DNA from: JBCCMQ01 sp039179985
GTDB taxonomy: Bacteria; Pseudomonadota; Alphaproteobacteria; Rhodobacterales; Rhodobacteraceae
Assembly (NCBI GenBank): GCA_039179985.1
Contig: JBCDED010000015.1
Coordinates: 1-53,505, forward strand
Direction of reading: 5' to 3'
DNA length: 53,505 nucleotides
The first letter of the stretch is position 1; every line of letters starts with the position of its first letter. The position numbers and the translations under genes were made by a program. The notes under the pieces are model-generated. The model had not been told where the DNA came from, made no database searches, and was given only the letters and a program-made list of their open reading frames with translations. Shown here one piece after another: positions 42,115 through 50,640 of this stretch.

Positions 42115-43686
42115 CTAGGCTGTCTGGGGCTTCTTTTCGTCCGGCTTGGTGTCCCCTTCGGTGTCGCTGGGCTCTTCAGAGGCGTTGGCGGGCTCGGGCA
42201 CGTCCATCGGTGAGGCCCCCGCGTCGGGCTCAGCATCCGCCACGGCGGGCTCGACCGTTGCCTCGACCACGGGTTCTTCGGGCGCCACTTCGGGCTCGGG
42301 CGCAGGTTCGGGTGCCCCGGCGAGGAGCGGCATCATGTCGGCGCCTGCGGGCATCGCCACGTCTTCGCGTTTGGGTTCGCGCCAGGTCAGAGTATCAAAG
42401 CTGTTGCAGGTCGTGCAGACCGGGATCCATTTCGGGTGGACCGACTCGCAGACATCGCAGACCCACTGCGGCCCGCGCGACGCCGTCACCGCTTTGGCGA
42501 GCCAGCCTCTGACCACCGCGTCATCGGCGCCTTCGCCGCGTTCGATGGCGGCCATCAGCGACAGCGTGCGCGCTGTCGGGTGGCTTTCGGCGAGGTCACC
42601 CAAAGCGCGGCGGGCAGCGGGGAAATCCTCGGCGGCAATGTTAAGTTCGGTCAGCAGCATCTTGGTCTCTGGATCGCTGGGTTTCAGGCGGGTGAGCACC
42701 TGAAAGCGCTTGAGTCGCGCGGCCGGCGTCTCGTTGGGCACGATCTCGGCAAAGGCGGCTGCGAGATCGGGGTGCGGCGAGACCTCCCAGGCCTTCTTCA
42801 GAAGCCGCTGCGCGTTCTTCGGCTTGCCTTCGGCGATGTAGCTGCGCGCAGCCATTGCGGCGCCGGGCACCAGATCGGGCGAAAGCCGGTTGGCCTCAAT
42901 GGCCCGTTCCCGGCTTTCAATGGACCGGCCGTCAGCAATGATATCCTCGGCTTCCGAAAGGGCCAGGACCGCGTCTCGGCGGCGGTGGACATCGCGGGGA
43001 AGCGCGCCATGCTTGAGCTTGGTGCCAAGCGTCTTGCGTGCACCCGTCCAGTCATGCTGGCCCGCCTGCAGTTGCAACAGAATATCGCCGGTTTCCTGGT
43101 GGCGGGGTTTCAGGGCGAAGGCTTTCTCGGCCAGCTTCAGCGCTGTGTCCGTATCCCCTTCCGACAGCTTCTGTTTCATAATCCCGCGCACGCCGACAAA
43201 GCGTGTCCGGTTGTCGGTCAGCAACCGTTTGTAGACCTGCTGGGCTTTCTGGGTGTCCCCGGCCATTTCCGCCGCCTGCGCCGCCAGCAGGTTGGTCAGT
43301 TCAGGTCGCCGCAGAAAGGTTTCGGCCTTGGCGGCTTTGGCCATGGCAAGGCGCCCTTCGCCCGAGGCCAACGCCATCATACCATCGGCCAGCGCCTCGT
43401 ATCCGCGCCGCTCGCGACGTCGGTTCCAAAAGCGGCTGATCGCGGTCTCATCGCCGTTGATCCAAGCGAGCGTGGCGAAGAGCAGGCCAATGGCCTTGAG
43501 CACCACCCAGACAATCAAGAGAGCGATGAGCGCGAGGATCACCGCCTGCAGGGGGCCGACGGTAATCTCCGTTCCGAAGGCCACGATACGAATGTCGCCG
43601 TCGGTCTCCATAAGGATGCCGGCACCGTAGGCCAGTGCCGCGGTGATCGTCACGAAGAGCAGAATCTTGAAGAGTGACCAAAGCAT
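42115..43686 (-). CDS. HemY-like TPR membrane protein
   Basis: A 523-residue protein from ATG 43686. Two N-terminal membrane helices (LFKILLFVTITAALAYGAGI and LQAVILALIALLIVWVVLKAIGL) form the HemY_N domain. TPR-like helices run to about 400. A zinc-ribbon CDVCESVHPKWIPVCTTC follows, then an acidic Pro/Glu-rich tail. Proteins of this type are linked to late heme synthesis by gene context, not by a known reaction. It lies ten bases after the Mic60 gene, in the hemD cluster. It is not the HemY protoporphyrinogen oxidase of Firmicutes. Confidence 0.82.
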   Translation of the reverse strand: MLWSLFKILLFVTITAALAYGAGILMETDGDIRIVAFGTEITVGPLQAVILALIALLIVWVVLKAIGLLFATLAWINGDETAISRFWNRRRERRGYEALADGMMALASGEGRLAMAKAAKAETFLRRPELTNLLAAQAAEMAGDTQKAQQVYKRLLTDNRTRFVGVRGIMKQKLSEGDTDTALKLAEKAFALKPRHQETGDILLQLQAGQHDWTGARKTLGTKLKHGALPRDVHRRRDAVLALSEAEDIIADGRSIESRERAIEANRLSPDLVPGAAMAARSYIAEGKPKNAQRLLKKAWEVSPHPDLAAAFAEIVPNETPAARLKRFQVLTRLKPSDPETKMLLTELNIAAEDFPAARRALGDLAESHPTARTLSLMAAIERGEGADDAVVRGWLAKAVTASRGPQWVCDVCESVHPKWIPVCTTCNSFDTLTWREPKREDVAMPAGADMMPLLAGAPEPAPEPEVAPEEPVVEATVEPAVADAEPDAGASPMDVPEPANASEEPSDTEGDTKPDEKKPQTA

Positions 43687-43696
43687 CGCGGCGCCC

Positions 43697-45172
43697 TCAG
43701 TTGGTTGACAGTTGCGTGAGCGCCGCCAGGGCAGCCTCGCGGGTTTGGGCATCGGACATCCAGCCAGACATGGCCTCGCGCCCTGCGTCTGGCAGCGCCT
43801 GTAGCTCGGTCAGCGCGTCCGCAATATTCCCATCACTGACGGCGGCTCCGGCGCGCGACAGAACCGCGTCGGGGCTGTCACCCTCGCGCGGCGTAACGGA
43901 TCGCGCGCCAAGCGCCGAGCGCAGGAAGTTCGACGCACGGTCCGTGGCCGTGCCCCCGGGGCTGGCCACAAGCGAGGCTTCGAGCGCGGCCCGCGCCGCG
44001 TCGGGGAAGGCCGATTGCAGGGAACTCAGGGACGGCACACCGCTGGCGGCGGCACTCAGCCCGTCCGGCGCGGGATTGCCTGTCGCATTGGCATAGGCCG
44101 TCAGCGCATCTTCGAACGGGGCGCCCGTGGACACCGCCGCCGCAATCTGCGCCGTGGCGGCCGCGGCCCGTTCCCCCGATGTGTCGCGGTCGGCGTTCCG
44201 CAGGTTTTGGATTTCCTGGTTCAGCTGCGCGTTTGTCGAGGTCAGATCCGCAGTGCGCGCAACCTCATCGGCCAACTGGTCCCTCAGCGCGTTCAGCGCG
44301 GTCTCATCCACCACGACTTCCGGGGCCGGTGCCGCGGCGGGCGCCTGTTCTATATCGGCCAGGCGCGCGTCAAGCGCGCTCAGGCGATCATTCAGACCGG
44401 CAAGCGAACCGGAAATGGTGTCTTCGATCTGGCCAACGGCACCCGAGAGGTCGGGTGGCTCTGCCGGCGTCCCGGCTGTTTCCAGTGCGTCGATCTTCGC
44501 CTCGATGGCCGCAATCGCCGTCTCAAGCTGGGACAGGTCCGGCGGGGGCGGGGCAGGTGGCGCCGCAGGAGGCTCTTGCTGCTGCATCACATATGTTGCC
44601 GCGCCAAAACCGATCAGGCCGGCTACGGCGCCGCCAATGAGGTAACCGAAAAGACCCATGCCACCGCCCGATCTTTTCTCGGGCGCAGGCGCAGGGGCCT
44701 GGCTGGCCGCGGTCACCGTATCGGGCGCTTCGCGTTCAGGTTCCGGTGTCGGTTCGGGTTGCGGTTCTGGTTCGGCAGAGGTCTCGAACGGACCTTCCAG
44801 CGGATCGGGTTCTGCCGGGCTGTCATCGTTCGCCGCAGTGCCACCCCAAGCTTCGGTGGTTTCTTCGACAGACGTCTCCGCGATTTCTGCGGGTGTGTCC
44901 GTGTCGCTTCCGATGTCGACGAATTCAGCGTCCTCGATGCCGGCCGGTTCCGTCTCCGCAGTGTCCGTCGCATCGGCGGCCGCGTCTTCGGCTTGGGCCT
45001 CTTCCGGCTCGTCGTCCGGTTTCAAACCCTCTTCGCCGTCAGGGGATTCGCCGGTCTCGTTCTCTGCCGCACCGGCCTCGCTGCCAGGCGTCTCGACGTT
45101 GTCTTCGGTAACCTGTTCTTCTTCGGTAATTTTTTCGGCTTCGTCGGTACTGTCGGACTTTTTCCGTGCCAA
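43697..45172 (-). CDS. Mitofilin/Mic60-domain protein
   Basis: About 491 residues from TTG 45172 (MARKKSDST; GAGGG nine bases upstream). A very acidic cytosolic N-terminal region is followed by one membrane helix (MGLFGYLIGGAVAGLIGFGAA). A coiled coil comes next (about QLETAIAAIEAKIDALE, LNDRLSALDARLADIE and LNQEIQNLRN), then a C-terminal mitofilin signature region (PFEDALTAYANATGNP and the end). Alphaproteobacterial relatives shape intracytoplasmic membranes. It sits between hemD and the HemY-like gene. The GTG/ATG alternatives upstream are less convincing. Confidence 0.82.
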   Translation of the reverse strand: MARKKSDSTDEAEKITEEEQVTEDNVETPGSEAGAAENETGESPDGEEGLKPDDEPEEAQAEDAAADATDTAETEPAGIEDAEFVDIGSDTDTPAEIAETSVEETTEAWGGTAANDDSPAEPDPLEGPFETSAEPEPQPEPTPEPEREAPDTVTAASQAPAPAPEKRSGGGMGLFGYLIGGAVAGLIGFGAATYVMQQQEPPAAPPAPPPPDLSQLETAIAAIEAKIDALETAGTPAEPPDLSGAVGQIEDTISGSLAGLNDRLSALDARLADIEQAPAAAPAPEVVVDETALNALRDQLADEVARTADLTSTNAQLNQEIQNLRNADRDTSGERAAAATAQIAAAVSTGAPFEDALTAYANATGNPAPDGLSAAASGVPSLSSLQSAFPDAARAALEASLVASPGGTATDRASNFLRSALGARSVTPREGDSPDAVLSRAGAAVSDGNIADALTELQALPDAGREAMSGWMSDAQTREAALAALTQLSTN

Positions 45173-45276
45173 TGATACATCCCTCGCAAAGCCGGTCGGC
45201 GCCCCCAGAACAGCGCCCAAGGGAAACTCTACCGTGCCGGTGCCATCCTCTCAAGACGCCTACATGGCGCGTTTTA

Positions 45277-45975
45277 TCAATGGCCCAGATAGCCCGCCAT
45301 CGCGTCGAGCACAGCCTTCACGTCAGGAGTTTCTGCAACTGCATCCGCGCCGCCGAGGGCGTCGGACACCGCCGGGCTGATCGCCACGGTTCGCACGTCG
45401 ACCCGTGCCCCCGAGAGAAGCGGCAGCAAGAGGCGGGCGGACCGCGGCGAGAAAACGGGACACAGCACCGAGGCGTCTCCTTTCAGCGCTGCACGGGCCT
45501 CATCTGTCGGCGAGCACTCCAGTTGGTCATAGGCAATGATCTCGTCACAGGTCAGGCCGGATGCGCGCAGTCGCACGGCCAGATCGCCCACGGTCTCTGC
45601 CCCCCGCAGGTGCAAGAGCCGTGCGGCTGGGGCGCGGGCGATCAGCATCGCGGCCAGATCCTCCACATCCCCCATTGCCGAATGCGCGTCGAACCCGGCC
45701 GCCGCCGCCAGTTCCGCCGTCCGCGCACCCACGCAAAACGCCTGCCCGAATGCGTGCGGCCAGCTTTCACAGGCCGCGCGAACGCCATTTGCCGAGGTAA
45801 AGATCACGCCTCCGGGGGCGTCGGGCACATCGACGAGATAACGGTATTCGATCCGCTGAAGCGGACAAATGACCACCGTCAGATCCGCCCCGAACTGCGC
45901 CTGGCACAGGGCCGCAAAGTCGCTCGCCCCGGGTTCTGGGCGCGTAATCAGCAATGCATATGGTGCGTCGGTCAC
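45277..45975 (-). CDS. hemD: Uroporphyrinogen-III synthase
   Basis: About 232 residues from GTG 45975 (GGGGAC nearby). Opens LLITRPEPGASDFAALC, with VIFTSANGVRAA and FCVGARTAELAAAAGFDAHSAMGDVEDLAAML, the low-conservation HemD pattern, and SPRSARLLLPLL near the end. It cyclises hydroxymethylbilane to uroporphyrinogen III. It is divergent from tsaD, as in many Rhodobacterales, and first in the hemD-Mic60-HemY-like run. Confidence 0.88.
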   Translation of the reverse strand: MTDAPYALLITRPEPGASDFAALCQAQFGADLTVVICPLQRIEYRYLVDVPDAPGGVIFTSANGVRAACESWPHAFGQAFCVGARTAELAAAAGFDAHSAMGDVEDLAAMLIARAPAARLLHLRGAETVGDLAVRLRASGLTCDEIIAYDQLECSPTDEARAALKGDASVLCPVFSPRSARLLLPLLSGARVDVRTVAISPAVSDALGGADAVAETPDVKAVLDAMAGYLGH

Positions 45976-46061
45976 TGCAGCCGTCCCCAAGCGGACCTTG
46001 TCTGGCATGGGTGCCGGTGTTACCTGCGCGCTGCCCATTCCGCAACCGAAGGTCCGTTTCC

Positions 46062-47147
46062 TTGGCCCAGAGCCTCACTTGTCTTGGCATCGAAAGCAGC
46101 TGCGATGAAACCGCGGCCGCTGTCGTGCGTATGGACGAAGGCGGCAAAGGTCACATCCTGTCCTCGATCGTCATGGAACAGGCGGATCTGCACGCCGCCT
46201 TCGGGGGAGTCGTGCCCGAGATTGCCGCGCGCGCTCACGCCGAAAAACTTGATCTGGCCGTCGAACAGGCGCTGCGCGCCGCCGGGCTTCCGCTGACATC
46301 GATCGACACCGTTGCCGTCACAGCGGGTCCCGGGCTGATCGGCGGCGTGTTGTCCGGCGTCATGTGCGCCAAGGGGATCGCCGCGGGGGCCGGGCTGCCG
46401 CTGGTTGGGGTTAACCATCTGGCTGGTCACGCGCTGACACCCCGCCTGACTGACGGCATCGCCTATCCTTACCTCTTGCTTCTGGTCTCGGGCGGTCACT
46501 GCCAGTTCTTACGCGTGGACGGACCAGAGGCCTTCACCCGCCTCGGCGGCACGATCGACGACGCGCCGGGCGAAGCCTTCGACAAGGCCGCGCGGCTTCT
46601 CGGGCTGCCGCAACCGGGCGGGCCCCATGTGGAACGGATGGCCCGGAACGGCGACGCCGCGCGCTTTGGGTTTCCGCGCCCGCTTCTCGACCGGCCCGGG
46701 TGTGATCTGTCCTTCTCCGGTCTGAAGACCGCACTCCTGCGCGCCCGCAACGACCTGATCGAAGCGCAGGGAGGGCTCTATCCGCAGGATCAGGCCGATC
46801 TTTCTGCGTCGTTTCAGGCCGCTATCGTGGATGTGTTGCGGGAGAAATCGCGCCGCGCGCTGGACACGTCGGGGGGGATTACGGCCTTTGCGGTAGCTGG
46901 CGGCGTTGCGGCGAATACGGAAATTCGGGCCGCCCTGACCGATCAGGCCCGGGATCGCGGGCTGACCTTTGTCGCACCGCCGCCGGCGCTTTGCACCGAC
47001 AACGGCGCCATGATCGCCTGGGCGGGGCTGGAGCGCTACGGCGCCGGCCAAATCGACGACCTGTCCTTGTGCGCCCGCCCGCGCTGGCCGCTTGACACAG
47101 CGAGCCCGGCAATGCTCGGCTCCGGCAAGAAGGGCGCGAAAGCCTGA
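46062..47147 (+). CDS. tsaD: tRNA threonylcarbamoyladenosine transferase TsaD
   Basis: A 361-residue ASKHA-fold enzyme that transfers threonylcarbamoyl to A37 of tRNA (t6A). Opens LGIESSCDETAAAVV. Metal histidines lie in GVNHLAGHALTPRL, with LLVSGGHCQF, GEAFDKAARLLGLPQPGGP, the VAGGVAANTEIR loop and CTDNGAMIAWAG. TTG 46062 is chosen because it gives the usual short N-terminus and GAAGG lies ten bases upstream; a longer open frame is read-through of the hemD promoter region. Confidence 0.94.
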   Translation: MAQSLTCLGIESSCDETAAAVVRMDEGGKGHILSSIVMEQADLHAAFGGVVPEIAARAHAEKLDLAVEQALRAAGLPLTSIDTVAVTAGPGLIGGVLSGVMCAKGIAAGAGLPLVGVNHLAGHALTPRLTDGIAYPYLLLLVSGGHCQFLRVDGPEAFTRLGGTIDDAPGEAFDKAARLLGLPQPGGPHVERMARNGDAARFGFPRPLLDRPGCDLSFSGLKTALLRARNDLIEAQGGLYPQDQADLSASFQAAIVDVLREKSRRALDTSGGITAFAVAGGVAANTEIRAALTDQARDRGLTFVAPPPALCTDNGAMIAWAGLERYGAGQIDDLSLCARPRWPLDTASPAMLGSGKKGAKA

Positions 47148-47168
47148 TCTCAAGTGAAGGATGCTGCC

Positions 47169-47588
47169 ATGGCCTATTGGCTTTTCAAATCGGAACCCTC
47201 GGTCTGGAGCTGGGAAGATCAGGTGGCCAAGGGCGACGTGGGCGAGGAGTGGGACGGTGTGCGCAACTACCAGGCCCGCAACCATATGCGGGCAATGAAG
47301 CTGGGGGACAAAGGGTTCTTCTACCACTCGCAAAGCGAAAAGGCGGTCGTCGGCGTTGTCGAGGTTTCGGCGGAAGCCCATCCAGACAGTACCACCGATG
47401 ATGAGCGGTGGGACTGCGTCGACATCCGCGCCCTGGGCCCCATGGCGACACCCGTCACGCTGGAGATCTGCAAGGCCGAACCGAGGCTGGCCGAGATGGT
47501 GCTGATCAAGAACTCGCGCCTCTCGGTGCAGCCAGTAACAGAGGCCGAATGGAAGGTTGTCTGCGAACTCGGGGGCTACACAAGCTAA
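47169..47588 (+). CDS. EVE-domain protein
   Basis: 139 residues, start ATG 47169 with GAAGGA eight bases upstream. The EVE (PUA-like) fold is recognised by AYWLFKSEPSVWSWEDQ at the N-terminus, WDGVRNYQARNHMRAMKLGDKGFFYHS in the middle and the AEMVLIKNSRLSVQPVT end. EVE domains bind modified bases in DNA or RNA. It is 21 bp after tsaD and probably cotranscribed. Confidence 0.93.
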   Translation: MAYWLFKSEPSVWSWEDQVAKGDVGEEWDGVRNYQARNHMRAMKLGDKGFFYHSQSEKAVVGVVEVSAEAHPDSTTDDERWDCVDIRALGPMATPVTLEICKAEPRLAEMVLIKNSRLSVQPVTEAEWKVVCELGGYTS

Positions 47589-47650
47589 CTGAGTTCTGCG
47601 CGGCTGCGACCACCAAAGGGGTTAAGGCGCGTCAAACTGCAGGTATTCCC

Positions 47651-47980
47651 TCAAGCATCGCTGGGCATAGATGCGCCGTACGCCAGGGCATCTGTCATCC
47701 ATTCTACCAAAGAGGCCTCCCGCTTCGAAAGTGGTCCGCTTGGGATCGCCTCCACAAACTGGACATCCACGAGTTTGTCTGACTTTGCACGAGGCGGCCT
47801 GACCGCCAGAACAAGTGTGCGATCCCGTTGAAGTGTTCCTCCAGTGTCGTTGTAGGTGGTGAACAGGGTATGAACAAGGCCGGGTTCAGGGGCTTTAAAA
47901 GCCTTTGCGAAGATCTTTGTGCTTACGCCGTCTGGCGTTTTGACGACGCAAAACTGGCCCTGGCTCGGATCATTTTCCAT
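47651..47980 (-). CDS. Hypothetical protein
   Basis: 109 residues from ATG 47980, with a weak ribosome site. Soluble and mixed alpha/beta in appearance (FCVVKTPDGVSTKIFAKAF; LVHTLFTTYNDTGG; RTLVLAVRPPR; LVDVQFVEAIP). No family recognised. Codon use is less GC-biased than the core genes. A GTGTGA/TCACAC palindrome lies 41-60 bp upstream of its start. Confidence 0.5.
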   Translation of the reverse strand: MENDPSQGQFCVVKTPDGVSTKIFAKAFKAPEPGLVHTLFTTYNDTGGTLQRDRTLVLAVRPPRAKSDKLVDVQFVEAIPSGPLSKREASLVEWMTDALAYGASMPSDA

Positions 47981-48020
47981 TGGCCTAGTCCCTGTAGTTC
48001 TGTGTTGCCCCGGGCACGAA

Positions 48021-48040
48021 GTGTGAACCGTGGCTCACAC
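48021..48040. promoter_or_regulatory. CRP/LuxR-like palindrome
   Basis: GTGTGA (48021-48026) and TCACAC (48035-48040) with an eight-base centre that is itself partly symmetric (CC..GG). It lies 41-60 bp upstream of the hypothetical gene at 47651-47980. The spacer is two bases longer than a standard CRP site. Confidence 0.35.
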
Positions 48041-48065
48041 AGATCCGGGAACGCGATTAAGAGTT

Positions 48066-48272
48066 TCATTTAGTCCGAACGAAATGCCCAAACTCGGTAC
48101 GCGCAATCAAATCAAGAATAGCCTTCTTTATACTCAGGCCTTCTTCAACTTCAACGTAGCTGATCTGCGTAACACAGAGTTGTCACGCAAGGGGTTGCTC
48201 ACGTACACGGAGCACTTTGGTCAACTCATCACAATACCGGGGAAGCAATCTGTCAATCAATTGACAGCAATT
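48066..48272 (-). pseudogene. Possible degraded coding frame
   Basis: A reverse frame reads a protein-like sequence (QLIDRLLPRYCDELTKVLRV), then an in-frame TGA, then QISYVEVEEGLSIKKAILDL and a short end to a normal stop at 48066. Amphipathic and coding-like, but with one internal stop and no start. Family not recognised. Confidence 0.25.
48250..48267. repeat. Perfect palindrome CTGTCAAT-CA-ATTGACAG
   Basis: Eight-base arms separated by CA; operator-like, with no clear gene next to it. Confidence 0.45.
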
Positions 48273-48384
48273 TCAGGCTGTTTGGCTCCATAAGGTATAG
48301 TCACAGTCTTCATCGTCGTTCCTGGTCCGGGACTGTAGAACTCGGGTGCCATTTAAATCGCATGTCGCGGTTAGAACGCCGTCG

Positions 48385-48498
48385 ATGAAGCTACTGCAGC
48401 TGTCCGACCAAGACAACGTTGCGATCGACCCCTATGCAAAAAACTCCCACCACATCCACCTCCCTACTCACCGCAAACCGCGGGGGACAGCGCTTTAA
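48385..48498 (+). pseudogene. Fragment resembling altronate/galactarate dehydratase N-terminus
   Basis: A 37-codon frame opening LLQLSDQDNVAI, which resembles the start of UxaA/GarD-type dehydratases (L-x3-DNVA), then diverging and stopping. No ribosome site. If real, it is a relic. Confidence 0.2.
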
Positions 48499-49200
48499 TC
48501 TCGCCCAATACACGCCCTGGGTGATTTGGGGCGCAACCAATTTGCTTAAGGGGGTGGTGGCTGCGCCCACGCGAAAGGGTCGACTGCTGCTATTTGAAAC
48601 CCAACCGCATCAGGCTGCTGTGCGGTGCACATCCTGATGATCCTGACCTATGGCGGCCTTGCCAGAGCGCAATCTTTTTGACGTCATCGTTAAGGAAGTT
48701 TAATCAAGCGCCGCTTTCCGGGGCGCCAGCCACACCACTGACGTTGGAGTATTGCTTCCGGCCCCGGGTGGAAACGACCTTTCTGCGGAATTCATCGTCG
48801 GCGCGGTCCTGCTCCGCAAAAGAAACGACATGCGCCCGGCGAGCCCGCGCTCAGGCATCCTGAACGTATCTCCATACGCAAAAGGAAGCCTCTTATGACT
48901 CAGCCAACACCCAGCCCGCCGTCTACACCGGCACCGGGCCGCCCAGGTCCAGTTCGTTGGAACTTCACCGATTGGGCCATGATCTGAACCGCGGCGCATT
49001 TCGTTCGCCGGTCAAGAAAGCTTGGTTCTTTTGTCCGCGCTCAATAGACCCGGTGCGAACGCGGCCAGGTATCCCCAAGTCGCGCGCCGGCGTCCCGGCA
49101 ATCGAAACTTCCTTGGTTTTTTGGCGGGCCATTGCACACTCACACAGGTCACTTTGGTCTGTTCGCTGTCCGGACGGGCAGCACGAACTACGTACAAACC

Positions 49201-49217
49201 GAGCCTTTGTAAGGCTC
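49201..49217. repeat. Hairpin GAGCCTT-TGT-AAGGCTC
   Basis: Perfect 7-bp stem with a three-base loop; AAAAAATTTTT follows 6-17 bases later. Possible RNA structure or weak terminator. Confidence 0.45.
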
Positions 49218-49270
49218 TGACTGCAAAAAATTTTTAGCATCCAGCCTTTCGTTATTCCAGAACACATTCT

Positions 49271-49296
49271 GTCGGTGGTGCCAGTATACCACCGAC
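49271..49296. repeat. Perfect 9-bp inverted repeat
   Basis: GTCGGTGGT (49271-49279) and ACCACCGAC (49288-49296) around an eight-base loop, followed by a C-run. Confidence 0.5.
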
Positions 49297-49384
49297 CCCC
49301 CTGTCTCTCAACTGGGTGTGTAGACCGCTTAGGACATCCCGGCTCCTCTTGCGTTGGGGCGCCTCCAACTCGGCTCGCCGCACG

Positions 49385-49446
49385 CCCGGGTTTCCAATGG
49401 GCGGCTTCACGCTCAGGACAGGCGAACCTGCGCCCAAGAACCCGGG
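49385..49446. repeat. Imperfect long inverted repeat with CCCGGG arms
   Basis: CCCGGGTTTCCAATGGGCG opposite CGCCCAAGAACCCGGG; the arms pair with small bulges over about 62 bp. Confidence 0.35.
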
Positions 49447-49528
49447 TATGTGAATAATTTCTCGGACTGGTTGAACGACTTGGTATAGGCGTCAGCAGCA
49501 CTGGCCAGTACCTCGCACACTACGGCCA

Positions 49529-49566
49529 TGACGCCTCGACGGTCCCCCCAGTTCGTCGAGGCGTCA
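49529..49566. repeat. Perfect 13-bp inverted repeat
   Basis: TGACGCCTCGACG (49529-49541) and CGTCGAGGCGTCA (49554-49566) around a 12-base loop. No T-run follows, so it is not a standard terminator. Confidence 0.6.
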
Positions 49567-50106
49567 GCTACTACCGATCGGAGGAATGGGCTGCGCGTTC
49601 CCAAGGGCAGTGCTGAGCATGGCTTCCAAAGCCCCAAGAGTACAGTTGCTGCCCGTTGTCGAACCGGCTGTGAAGTTTGACCAGGCAGACGTCGCTTTGC
49701 GGGGTGCCGAATTCGCCCGTATTTCAGCACGCTGACCACGCCTTCAACCGTCTTTACAAAGGCCGTATGCTGCCGCCGCATGTCCGTTCAAAAAAGGATA
49801 AGTTGGTGCGGTATGCTTTTAGCGTTGAAAGGCATGGTGTCGATTAGTACCGTTTTCCCCTTTTCACTTTAAATTGAGCCGGGGCTTTTTTTATGGACTC
49901 AGATACCAATTTTTGGTCCTGCCGGCGGCGCCAAACCGTTTTGCACCGCCCGATGTCAGGTGGTCCAGGGCGCCACCAAACTGTGTTGCCGAAAGACGAC
50001 AAGTTCTGCCTTGAATGCGCTTGAAAACAGTCGTCGAATGAATAAGCCGCTGCTTGTGATACTAATTTCCCATAGTCCAGCAACTATCGTCTTTTTTATA
50101 GTGGTT

Positions 50107-50145
50107 GGCGCCCCATTCCCAACACCGCACAAAGGATGGGGCGCC
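50107..50145. repeat. Perfect 10-bp inverted repeat
   Basis: GGCGCCCCAT (50107-50116) and ATGGGGCGCC (50136-50145) around a 19-base loop; a T-run precedes it at about 50091-50098. Confidence 0.55.
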
Positions 50146-50599
50146 GCTTGTTTCGTGCTGCCCGAGCGCGGCAATGAACTGCCACTACAGAGGCCCAAAA
50201 ATAATTGAGCTCGGAAGATTGGGATGCGAATGTCAGCGTCCCACACAGAAGCGGTCCATTCCGGCAAGAAGAATGTGATCGATGTTAGGCTCTTTCTTGC
50301 CTGATCTATGATCCAGAAACAGTTCAAGTGTTTTTTCCGTTTTGTTTATGGCAGCTTCGCAATCCAAAAAATCTTTTTATTTTAAGGCCTAAAACTGGTT
50401 TCGGCGGAGACGTGCCGATCCCTATTGGGGTTTTGACCCCATTGTCGCCCAAGAATCCGCGCCATCTTTTTGTTGCCACAATTCCGGTTAGGGTCATCAT
50501 CAGTTCCGGTTCCCTCGCTTAGCTCTTCGATGGGCGTCGCCCAGGCTCCACCGAAGCCAGTACATCGATAATGAAACCCAAAGGGCAGAACTTTGGCAA

Positions 50600-50622
50600 A
50601 CGCACAAGACATCATTGTGCGT
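50600..50622 (+). promoter_or_regulatory. Palindrome directly upstream of RTX ribosome site
   Basis: ACGCACAA (50600-50607) and TTGTGCGT (50615-50622) with a seven-base centre. It ends three bases before the AGGAGA ribosome site at 50626-50631. Either an operator or an mRNA hairpin controlling translation of the giant RTX gene. Confidence 0.5.
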
Positions 50623-50640
50623 CAACAGGAGACTTGTGCC

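Larger units (their letters stand above)
47981..50640. other. 2.6-kb gene-poor stretch rich in inverted repeats
   Basis: No convincing gene. Short frames are scattered and interrupted, and composition is more even than the core. Candidate relics are a minus frame at 48066-48272 with one internal TGA and a plus frame at 48385-48498 resembling an altronate-dehydratase N-terminus. A plus ORF of 30 codons at 48895 has a fair ribosome site (AAAGGA). The stretch holds several perfect inverted repeats (listed separately), plus a T-run after AGCCGGGGC at 49877-49892. It may be decayed island DNA or a long leader region of the RTX gene. Confidence 0.55.

Noticed and set aside
49413..49781. 122-codon reverse frame in the gene-poor stretch
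   Set aside because: It crosses the perfect 13-bp inverted repeat, has no ribosome site and resembles nothing; kept as non-coding.
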